Below, piece by piece: positions 1-4,938 of a stretch of 8,036 nt of DNA. The translations under genes and the position numbers were made by a program. Below the pieces are notes generated by a model, which ran no database searches, was not told the DNA's origin, and was given only the letters and a program-made list of their open reading frames with translations. Every line of letters begins with the position of its first letter. Within the stretch, counting starts at the first letter, position 1. The stretch spans positions 1-8,036 of the forward strand of contig JAJYWG010000155.1 of NCBI GenBank assembly GCA_021791615.1, read 5' to 3'. This DNA is from Actinomycetes bacterium. GTDB lineage: Bacteria > Actinomycetota > Acidimicrobiia > Acidimicrobiales > RAAP-2.

Positions 1-83
1 GGCAGGAGGCCCCCTCCGACCAACAGACCGGCAGCCAACCCGAGGGTGACTCCGCCACCCAGGTACCGCGGCGCGCTCGACAT
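1..83 (-). CDS. 5' end of an unidentified gene with hydrophobic N-terminus (runs off left edge)
   Basis: The minus strand has an ATG at 83-81 preceded by AAAGGAG (complement of 91-97) with a 7-nt spacer, a textbook ribosome binding site. The 27 readable codons give a short polar start (MSSAPRY) and then a glycine- and leucine-rich hydrophobic stretch of about 20 residues. This is consistent with an uncleaved signal anchor or the first transmembrane helix of a small membrane protein. The family cannot be identified from so few residues. A glycine-rich AtpZ/AtpI-like membrane protein is one possibility among many. The gene points away from the ATPase fragment to its right, so it is probably host sequence or belongs to another unit. 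Confidence 0.6.
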   Translation of the reverse strand, partial: MSSAPRYLGGGVTLGLAAGLLVGGGLL

Positions 84-90
84 GGTGGGA

Positions 91-97
91 CTCCTTT
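91..97 (-). promoter_or_regulatory. Shine-Dalgarno of the left-edge minus-strand gene
   Basis: AAAGGAG on the minus strand lies 7 nt before the ATG at 83-81. It decides the start of that gene. No convincing -10/-35 pair was seen upstream. The stretch 99-151 holds two GCCGGC blocks (120-125 and 134-139) that could form a 6-bp stem, flanked by an 8-bp direct repeat ATCACGAC (100-107 and 144-151). Confidence 0.55.
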
Positions 98-205
98 GGA
101 TCACGACTTTGGCTGACGCGCCGGCTTCACAGCGCCGGCAGGAATCACGACGCGTCGGCCCGCCGCCTGGTTCCCCACGCCCCCACACGATGGCACCCAT
201 GGTGG

Positions 206-601
206 GGCATCGTCGGGGGCACACCGCCCCGCTTCTTCAAGGCCGAGGTGATGGCCCAGGCGCAGGAGCTCCTGGAAGCGGAGGAGGCCGAGCGCCACCG
301 CCGGGTCGTGATCGTGGTGGATGAAGCCCATCTGCTCACGCCGGCCCAACTCGAGGAGCTGCGGCTCCTGACGAACGCCGAGATGGACTCCCGGAGCCCC
401 TTTGCGGGGATCCTGCTCGGCCAGCCCTCGCTCGCCCGGCAGCTGCGTCTGGGGATCTTCGCCTCGCTTGACTAGCGGATCGCGGTCCGCTACCACGTCG
501 GGCCGATGGATCTGGGCGACGCCACGGCCTACCTACGCCACCACCTCGCCCTCGCCGGACGGAGTGATCCGCTCTTCGCCGACGATGCGATCGTCCGTCT
601 G
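206..601 (+). pseudogene. ExeA/TniB/MuB-like AAA+ ATPase, fragment with internal stop
   Basis: Reading plus frame 2, the translation runs GGTPPRFFKAEVMAQ, then the Walker B region VVIVVDEAHLL, then LRLLTNAEMDSRSPFAGILLGQP and LRLGIFASLD. A TAG stop follows at 473-475. After the stop the same frame continues with family sequence (RIAVRYHVGPMDL, YLRHHLALAGRSDPLFADD). In the ExeA-like ATPases this position is, as I recall, Gln of a D-Q-R-I motif, so a CAG to TAG change is the simplest explanation. The Walker A P-loop and N-terminal domain are missing to the left, where the match fades near 206. The C-terminus is cut at 601 by the IS21 element and does not resume on its far side. Proteins of this kind often serve as ATPase partners of DDE transposases in mobile elements. 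This copy cannot be functional. An intact GTG start at 248 would give only a 75-residue peptide. Confidence 0.8.
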
Positions 602-651
602 TGTCACCGATCAGGCAAAACCGGCCAGCCGCGATCAGGTCAAAACCGGCC
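602..651 (+). repeat. IS21 left end: two copies of the end repeat
   Basis: L1 is CGATCAGGCAAAACCGGCC at 608-626 and L2 is CGATCAGGTCAAAACCGGCC at 632-651. They differ by one inserted T and are offset by about 24 bp. Multiple end repeats that serve as transposase binding sites are usual for IS21. The element tip is TGT at 602-604. Confidence 0.85.
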
Positions 652-782
652 ACCTGAGTGGGCTGGTCCATTCTCGCGCGCCGGTCCAGAGGTAGCGTTT
701 CGGACGGCTTGAGCGGGTGCCCTCGAGCGGGCTCGGTCGGGTAGCGCTCGGGATCCGCGCCGGAGCCCGCCGGGCGCCGGGT
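652..782. other. Non-coding spacer inside the IS, between left end and passenger gene
   Basis: This 131-bp stretch separates the end repeats from the dyad before the passenger gene. It contains short CTCG/GCTCGG-rich imperfect repeats (about 719-752) and GCGCCGG/GCCGGGCGCC motifs (758-781) that could fold. I see no coding sequence I would defend on either strand. Confidence 0.4.
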
Positions 783-814
783 CGCGTGACGAAGCGAGTA
801 CATTTCGTAACGCG
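783..814 (+). promoter_or_regulatory. Inverted repeat abutting the passenger start codon (operator or mRNA hairpin)
   Basis: CGCGTGACGAA at 783-793 and TTCGTAACGCG at 804-814 form an inverted repeat, 10 of 11 positions complementary, with a 10-nt spacer. The right arm ends directly before the ATG at 815. A -10-like TACATT at 799-804 lies between the arms, and no Shine-Dalgarno is visible. A protein bound here would block the presumed promoter. In RNA the arms would instead fold just before the start codon. Which of the two applies is inference. Confidence 0.55.
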
Positions 815-1027
815 ATGTCGGTGTGCGTAGAGTGTGGCAGGGAGCTTCCTCAGCGGGCGGCGGGACGCCGCCGCCGGTATTGCGGCCCGGCCTGCCGCCA
901 GCGCGCGTATCGGCGGCGCCAGGAGGCGCGGCAGGCCCGGGCCGACGCCGGCCCGGCTGATCCAGGCGCCGTCGCGGAGCTGCTCGCCCTGGCCCTGCGG
1001 ACAGCGAGCCACCGGGGACGTTCATGA
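815..1027 (+). CDS. IS21 passenger: small four-cysteine zinc-finger-like protein
   Basis: This 70-residue reading frame lies inside the IS, convergent with istB; the two overlap by 6 bp at their stop codons. The N-terminus carries C4, C7, C23 and C27 in a CxxC-x15-CxxxC arrangement (CVECG ... YCGPACRQRAYRRR) followed by an Arg-rich stretch at 28-40. This is the pattern of a small treble-clef or zinc-ribbon finger with a basic tail, which suggests nucleic-acid binding. The C-terminal half (about 45-63) is Ala/Leu-rich and probably helical. Similar small CRQRAYR-type finger proteins are widespread in high-GC bacteria without an assigned role. The ATG at 815 is chosen because the cysteine motif begins three residues later and a dyad sits directly upstream. 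No Shine-Dalgarno is seen. It may regulate transposition, but that is inference. Confidence 0.7.
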   Translation: MSVCVECGRELPQRAAGRRRRYCGPACRQRAYRRRQEARQARADAGPADPGAVAELLALALRTASHRGRS

Positions 1028-1813
1028 CGGGGCTCGCTCGGTGGTGCTCGTCGTGGCTGGGGCACCGACGGCGGCCTGACGGCGCTGACGCTCGTGGAGC
1101 CGGTAGCTCTTGCCGGTGAGCTGGACCACCTCGGCGTGGTGGAGGAAGCGATCCAAGAGCACCCCCGCCGCCACCGTGTCGCCCAGGATCGCGCCGAAGT
1201 CCTCGATCGGCCGGTTGCTCGAGATAATCGTCGCGCCCGCCTCATACCGGCGGCTGACCACCTCCAAGAGGTCCTCGCCGGCGGTGGCCGGGAGCCGGCG
1301 CGCGCCCAGGTCCTCGAGGATCAGGAGTTCGACCCTGGCGAGGCGCCCGACCAGTTCCTTGCGCGTGCCGGTGGCGGCGGCTTCCGCAAGGTCCTCGGCC
1401 AGATCGAAGGCGGAGCGATACCAGCAGGTGTAGCCGGCCTCGATCGCCCGCACCGCGATCGAGGTGCAGACGTGCGTCTTGCCCACTCCGGCGGGTCCCA
1501 GGATGAGCGCGCCGCCTCGCTCTCCGATGAAGCGCAGGGTGGCGAGGTCGAGGATGAGGGCCTTGGGGACGGTCGGGTTGAAGCCCCAGTCGAAGGAGTC
1601 CAAGGACTTGAGGGCAGGCAGCTGCGCCGCCTTGAGCCTCCGCCCGAAGAGGAGCTGTCGGCGGCGGGCCAGCTCGTCCTCCACCAGGAGCTCCAGGAAC
1701 TCCTGGTGGGCCAGGTTGTTGTGGACCGCCTCCTGCGTGCGCACGGGGAGCGTCTCCACGAAGCCCGAGAGGCGCAGGGTGCGCAGCTTGCGCTCGAGCT
1801 CGAGGTTGATCAT
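1022..1813 (-). CDS. istB: IS21 transposition helper ATPase IstB
   Basis: This 263-residue AAA+ protein is the ATP-dependent partner of the IstA transposase: it selects and remodels target DNA and recruits IstA. Visible motifs are an N-terminal helical region (1-95), Walker A GPAGVGKT (106-113), Walker B LLILEDLG (163-170, D168), sensor-like TIISSNRP (195-202), LLDRFLHH with R222, and the C-terminal GKSYRL (234-239). The length is typical of the family, with a poorly conserved tail after residue 240. The start is the ATG at 1813, with AAAGGAGG (complement of 1820-1827) six nucleotides upstream, inside the istA coding end. Its ATG overlaps the istA stop as ATGA, so translation is probably coupled. 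No frame damage is seen, so it should be functional. Confidence 0.95.
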   Translation of the reverse strand: MINLELERKLRTLRLSGFVETLPVRTQEAVHNNLAHQEFLELLVEDELARRRQLLFGRRLKAAQLPALKSLDSFDWGFNPTVPKALILDLATLRFIGERGGALILGPAGVGKTHVCTSIAVRAIEAGYTCWYRSAFDLAEDLAEAAATGTRKELVGRLARVELLILEDLGARRLPATAGEDLLEVVSRRYEAGATIISSNRPIEDFGAILGDTVAAGVLLDRFLHHAEVVQLTGKSYRLHERQRRQAAVGAPATTSTTERAPS

Positions 1814-3390
1814 CGGGTCCCTCCTTTCGGACTGGTGATGGCACTCGCGTACTCCCAGAGCGAGCGGATCAGGGGGTGCGCCTGGGTGAGATGGCGCTCT
1901 GGTTCTGGCGTCCGCGCGGCGGCCTCCTCGACGAGGCGGCGCAGCGTGCGGTAGCGGAAGCTGCGGGCCCGCAGCGCCGTCGCACAGGCCGCGTCGACCC
2001 GCTCCGCGGGGTGTCGACGGGTGAGCGAGAGCATCCCCTGCAGGAGCCGGTAGGCCCGCACGTCGCGTTCCTCGACCGCGGCCTCGGCCCAGGCCAGGGC
2101 GGCGGGGCCGACCCGCTCGGCCCGTGCCAGCAACGACGCCTGGTAGGCCGCCTGGCGGGCGGGCTTGTGCGCCGGCCGATCGGCAGGATCGGTGACCCAG
2201 CTCCCCGGGTGGGCCTGCTTGGCGTGGACCCTGACCTCGGCGCCAGCGTGGTAGATCCGCACGAGGTGCTCGTCCCAGCGCACCTTCACCCGCTGGCCGA
2301 CGAGGTGATGCGGTGCGGTGTAGTAGGCGCCCTCGACCTCGATGTAGCCGTCGGGATGGACGACTCGGGTGCCCAGCTCGAAGAGCTCGAAGGATGTCGG
2401 GGGCAGGGGCTGCAGGGCCGGTTGCTCGACCTCCAGGAAGTGGGCCAGCACCTGGCGGCGGGTGGAGCCGTGGATCCGCTGGCTGGCGATCTGCCGGTTC
2501 CAGCGGCGCAGGTAGGCGTTCATCTCGTCCAGGCTCTGAAAGCGCCGACCTTTGAGAGCGTTCGACTTGACGTAGCCCCCGGCGCGCTCCTCCACGCCCT
2601 GCTCTTGGGGGTGGTGGGGCCGCGAGGGCAGGGCGATGAAGCCGTAGTGAGCGGCGAAGGCCTCGTAGCGCTCGGAGAGGTCGGGGTCATAGAGCGAGGC
2701 CTGGGCGACCCCCGCCTTCGTGTTATCCAGCCGGACCACCCTGGGCACGCCCCCGAACTCGGCGAAGGCGTGCTCCTGGGCCCGCAGGAAGCCTGGCTGG
2801 GCCTGGCTCCAGAGGGCCTCCTCGTAGCCGTGGCGGGAGCAGCTCAGGGTCATCCGGAAGACCCAGGGCCGCCGCGGGCGGCCCTTCGGGTCGAGCACGA
2901 GGGCGGGACTCCGAAAGAAGTCGAGCTGAGCTTCTGCGCCCGGAGGGTGCTCCATCCGATCGGCCACCTCGGGCCGCTGGCGCTTCAGCCGCCGGCAGTA
3001 GCGCTGCACCGAGAGGTAGCCGCCCGGAAAGCCATGCGCCTCGGCCAGGTCCTGCCAGATCCGCTGGGCGGTGAGCCCCTGCCCCAGGGCAGCCACGATG
3101 CGCGCGTGGTACGGCGCCGCCAGGGAGGCAGGGCCAGGGATCGGGTTCGGCCGGGTTTGGTCAGGCGGCGCCGAGCCGGCGATCGGGTTTGGCCGAGTTT
3201 GCTCCGGCGGGCCTGCCTCCGAGGCGCCGTCCACGGTGATCGCCGGCGGAGCGGCCCCTCCGAGGTGGGCGTAGCGGGCCACCGTCTCGCGGTGGACGCC
3301 GAGCTCGCGGGCGATGCGGCGCTGGCTCCAGCCCAGATGGAGCAGGGCGCTGACTTCGTGCTGTGTGGCCATCGGCAGGTAGTTCCCCAT
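1810..3390 (-). CDS. istA: IS21-family DDE transposase IstA
   Basis: This 526-residue transposase binds the IS ends and carries out strand cleavage and transfer together with IstB. Residues 9-40 form the N-terminal helix-turn-helix (WSQRRIARELGVHRETVARY). Residues 60-88 are a Pro-rich linker containing a 14-residue near-tandem repeat. A second DNA-binding segment lies at about 92-140. The integrase core follows, with probable catalytic residues D157 (AEAQLDFF), D222 (VRLDNTKAGV) and E268 (GVEERAGGYVK). A beta-barrel-like region is at about 335-395, and a basic helical C-terminus carries HPLIR and LWEYAS near the end. All three acidic residues are present and the frame is intact. The ATG at 3390 is preferred over the internal Met7 because GGAGGGG lies just upstream of it. 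That binding site is buried in a perfect hairpin (3395-3422). Confidence 0.95.
   Translation of the reverse strand: MGNYLPMATQHEVSALLHLGWSQRRIARELGVHRETVARYAHLGGAAPPAITVDGASEAGPPEQTRPNPIAGSAPPDQTRPNPIPGPASLAAPYHARIVAALGQGLTAQRIWQDLAEAHGFPGGYLSVQRYCRRLKRQRPEVADRMEHPPGAEAQLDFFRSPALVLDPKGRPRRPWVFRMTLSCSRHGYEEALWSQAQPGFLRAQEHAFAEFGGVPRVVRLDNTKAGVAQASLYDPDLSERYEAFAAHYGFIALPSRPHHPQEQGVEERAGGYVKSNALKGRRFQSLDEMNAYLRRWNRQIASQRIHGSTRRQVLAHFLEVEQPALQPLPPTSFELFELGTRVVHPDGYIEVEGAYYTAPHHLVGQRVKVRWDEHLVRIYHAGAEVRVHAKQAHPGSWVTDPADRPAHKPARQAAYQASLLARAERVGPAALAWAEAAVEERDVRAYRLLQGMLSLTRRHPAERVDAACATALRARSFRYRTLRRLVEEAAARTPEPERHLTQAHPLIRSLWEYASAITSPKGGTR
3139..3210 (-). repeat. Internal 42-bp-period repeat in istA linker
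   Basis: Two 30-bp blocks (3139-3168 and 3181-3210) match at 26 of 30 positions with a 42-bp period. They encode EQTRPNPI and DQTRPNPI in the linker between the first helix-turn-helix and the rest of IstA. On the minus strand each block contains a CCAAACCCGGCC-like or similar string resembling the CAAAACCGGCC core of the IS ends, and an AACCCGAT shared with the inner right-end repeat. Confidence 0.6.
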
Positions 3391-3394
3391 CTGC

Positions 3395-3422
3395 CCCTCC
3401 GTGGGTGCTGTCCCACGGAGGG
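3395..3422 (-). promoter_or_regulatory. Hairpin that buries the istA ribosome binding site
   Basis: CCCTCCGTGGG (3395-3405) and CCCACGGAGGG (3412-3422) form a perfect 11-bp inverted repeat with a 6-nt loop. In the istA mRNA the 3' arm contains the Shine-Dalgarno GGAGGG, with the ATG at 3390 only a few bases after the stem. The folded RNA should therefore hide the binding site. This fits the established insertion-sequence strategy of limiting transposase translation from read-through transcripts. Confidence 0.75.
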
Positions 3423-3446
3423 TGCTGGCTGGGCCCTACCTCAGCT

Positions 3447-3496
3447 GGCCGGTTTCAACCCGATTGTTGGTGGCCGGTTTTGACTGATCGCTAACA
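3447..3496 (-). repeat. IS21 right end: two copies of the end repeat
   Basis: On the plus strand the outer copy is GGCCGGTTTTGACTGATCG (3472-3490) and the inner copy is GGCCGGTTTCAACCCGATTG (3447-3466), inverted relative to the left end. The tip is ACA at 3494-3496. A TTGAAA on the minus strand within the inner repeat could act as a -35 for istA, but no good -10 follows at the right distance. Confidence 0.85.
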
Positions 3497-4310
3497 GGAG
3501 CTCGCCGATCCGCCGCCTCCCGACGCCGCGCTCATCGCCTTCCAGCGCTATCTGCAGGCGCTCGCACCGATCGACGTCGTCGTCCCCTTCGCAGCGGGGT
3601 TGAGCGCACACCTCGGTCGCGGGACCCACGAGACCCGCGTCCTGCGCGACTTCCCTCGGCTCCTTTCGCTCATCAAGGCTGTCGCGGTCCTCCGTATCTG
3701 CCAGCGGGTCCGCGACCGTGCTGGGCGGCTGGTCGCCACGCTCGACGACTACGCCGCCGTCCGCCCTCTCGTGGCCGACGCCTACCAGGCGAGCATGGGT
3801 GCGAGCGAGCGGGTCCGCGCCGCCGTCGCGGCGGTAGCGACGCTCACAGCCGGCAAGGGTGCTGGCTCGACCGTCACGGTGAGCGAGGTTGCCGCCGCCC
3901 TCGGCGTCTCGGTGCCCTCGGCGACCCGGCGGGTGCACGACGCGATCGCGGGTGGCTGGCTCATCAACGACGAGATCCGCCGCTCGCAGAAGGCGCGGCT
4001 GCGCCTCGGCGAGCCGCTGCCTCCGACCTCGCTGCTCCCTACCCTTGAGGAGCTTGCCGAGCCCCAGATGGCTGAGCGCGGGAGTTCAGCCGATCAGGTC
4101 CAGTCCGCTGCCTCGAGAGCGAGCCGGGAAGACCGCGTTCATCCGCCGGTCAACCCTGAAAACGTGAAAACGCCGCACCCCCCGATCACGCACGACGCGC
4201 CTGGCGTTTTCACGTTTTCACCCGATACCGACGGCTCGGATGACTGGGTCGACATCGAACCACCGGTCCGCGAGTGCCCCGCCCAGCTGCCGCTGTGGGA
4301 CCAACCATGA
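3497..4310 (+). pseudogene. C-terminal fragment of a mobile-element replication protein (primase/helicase-like) with winged HTH
   Basis: The frame is open from the IS edge (the upstream in-frame TAA at 3492-3494 lies in the IS tip) to the TGA at 4308-4310. It reads ELADPPPPDAALIAFQRYLQ, then VVVPFAAGLSAHLG and VLRDFPRLLSLIKAVAVLR, then a winged helix-turn-helix (about 3868-3985, TVSEVAAALGVSVPSATRRV) and a Pro-rich tail. I recognise this layout as resembling the C-terminal part of large primase- or helicase-type proteins on integrative elements and plasmids of high-GC bacteria. The catalytic N-terminus is missing, removed at the IS boundary. A TTG at 3600 could restart a 236-residue product holding the DNA-binding domain. 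The tail contains a striking inverted repeat (4157-4220). The stop overlaps the next start as ATGA. The family assignment is from memory and moderate. Confidence 0.65.
4157..4220. repeat. 18-bp perfect inverted repeat made of four TGAAAACG units (iteron- or operator-like)
   Basis: The left arm TGAAAACGTGAAAACGCC (4157-4174) and the right arm GGCGTTTTCACGTTTTCA (4203-4220) are perfectly complementary across 18 bp, with a 28-bp spacer. Each arm holds two directly repeated TGAAAACG octamers, so there are four copies in all. The arms are AT-rich in a very GC-rich coding region and encode NVKT and VFTF in the C-terminal tail of the replication protein fragment. Repeated octamers of this sort are typical of binding sites for replication initiators or regulators. 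The function here is inferred. Confidence 0.85.
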
Positions 4311-4681
4311 CGGTCGACGAGCTCATGGACCGCATCCGAGCGCGCGGCGGCCACCTCCGCCTGCGGGGTGGCCGCTTGCAGTACCGCCCCGCCGGGGTGC
4401 TCGCGCCAGATGAGGTCGCCTGGCTCGGACAGCACCGCGACGAGGTGCGCGCCAGGCTGGCCCGCGCCGAGCTCCCACGAGTGAGCGCCATCGCACCGCC
4501 GACGCGGATCGACGTGCTGGACGAGCAGCCTTTGGGGGAGGCCGGACCGGGGGTGCCTGCCTGGCACTGCGCGATCGATCTCGGGAGCGGGCACCAGATG
4601 CGGCTCCGCGCGGACGGCTCGATCTTCTGTGCGACCTGCCACCCGGGCGTGGACACGGCGCTACGGTCGCGACCGAGATGA
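4307..4681 (+). CDS. Small element-borne protein with TubC_N-like N-terminus and CxxC motif
   Basis: The product has 124 residues. The ATG at 4307 overlaps the previous stop as ATGA; a longer in-frame start at 4274 would only add sequence inside the previous gene. Residues 1-50 (MTVDELMDRIRARGGHLRLR, GGRLQYRPAGVLAPDEVAWL, then RDEVRARL) resemble the small TubC N-terminal docking fold, helix-hairpin-helix in layout. Such domains turn up in short hypothetical proteins on mobile elements next to replication genes. The C-terminal part holds FCATCHPG, a single CxxC that could take part in metal binding, preceded by an IDLGSGHQMRLRADGSI beta-type stretch. No catalytic motif is seen. The stop overlaps the next ATG as ATGA. 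It is probably an accessory factor for replication or excision of the element; the role is unknown. Confidence 0.7.
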   Translation: MTVDELMDRIRARGGHLRLRGGRLQYRPAGVLAPDEVAWLGQHRDEVRARLARAELPRVSAIAPPTRIDVLDEQPLGEAGPGVPAWHCAIDLGSGHQMRLRADGSIFCATCHPGVDTALRSRPR

Positions 4682-4938
4682 CCGCATCCAGGCGGGGCAC
4701 GTCGATCGCTCCTCGCGAGGGCGCTGCCGGCGCTCGTCTCACCCTCCCTGATCCCAGCGAAGGGCGCAGCCCACTCGTTCCCGGTTGCCGGGCGGAGGTC
4801 GATCTCATGGACCGGCTCGCGCTCTGGCTCGCGGACGTGGCGGCCGAGGCCGCGGTGGCGGCGCGGGCACGGGAACTCGAGGCCACCGGCTTGGGTGCCG
4901 CACCCGAGCCACCGTCGCCTCCGAAGCGGGTGCGCTGA
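4678..4938 (+). CDS. Small hypothetical protein between accessory gene and recombinase
   Basis: This 86-residue product starts at ATG 4678, overlapping the previous stop (ATGA), and ends at TGA 4936-4938, which overlaps the recombinase ATG. The N-terminal half is polar, Gly/Pro/Ser-rich and likely disordered. The C-terminal half (MDRLALWLADVAAEAAVAAR, then ARELEATG) forms an amphipathic Ala-rich helix. An internal ATG at 4807 would give just this 43-residue helical part. I do not recognise a family. The main evidence that it is real is its exact fit between two ATGA junctions in the same operon. The position directly before the recombinase is compatible with a directionality or accessory factor, but nothing in its sequence proves that. 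Confidence 0.5.
   Translation: MTASRRGTSIAPREGAAGARLTLPDPSEGRSPLVPGCRAEVDLMDRLALWLADVAAEAAVAARARELEATGLGAAPEPPSPPKRVR

Larger units (their letters stand above)
602..3496 (-). mobile_element. IS21-family insertion sequence with a passenger gene, 2895 bp
   Basis: The ends are defined by matching terminal sequences: TGTCACCGATCAGGCAAAAC at 602 on the plus strand and TGTTAGCGATCAGTCAAAAC on the minus strand from 3496. Both continue into CCGGCC, and a second, internal copy lies about 24 bp further in. Similarity between the two ends stops at the TGT trinucleotide. Inside are istA and istB in the order and overlap typical of IS21, plus a convergent small gene. At 2895 bp it lies at the upper end of the family range as I know it. 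The bases flanking it (CCGTCTG on the left, GGAGCTC on the right) show no target-site duplication, although IS21 elements normally leave 4-8 bp. Confidence 0.9.

Noticed and set aside
101..496. Minus-strand open frame over the ATPase fragment
   Set aside because: The plus frame shows unmistakable AAA+ sequence on both sides of the stop codon; the minus frame has no family features.
1..600. Second attachment-site copy of the tRNA-Glu 3' end left of the element
   Set aside because: No stretch resembling the T-arm/acceptor antisense of 6420-6446 is found here; the other end must lie outside or be deleted.
590..601. Target-site duplication of the IS
   Set aside because: The bases before 602 and after 3496 were compared directly and do not match over 4-8 bp.
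1094..1954. Plus-strand open frame opposite istB
   Set aside because: Antisense of an intact IstB; no independent start signal or recognisable motif.
1876..3483. Long plus-strand open frame (535 codons) opposite istA
   Set aside because: It is exactly antisense to a clearly recognised IstA with all catalytic residues; its own translation has no family features and extends into the IS end. It is a GC-bias shadow.
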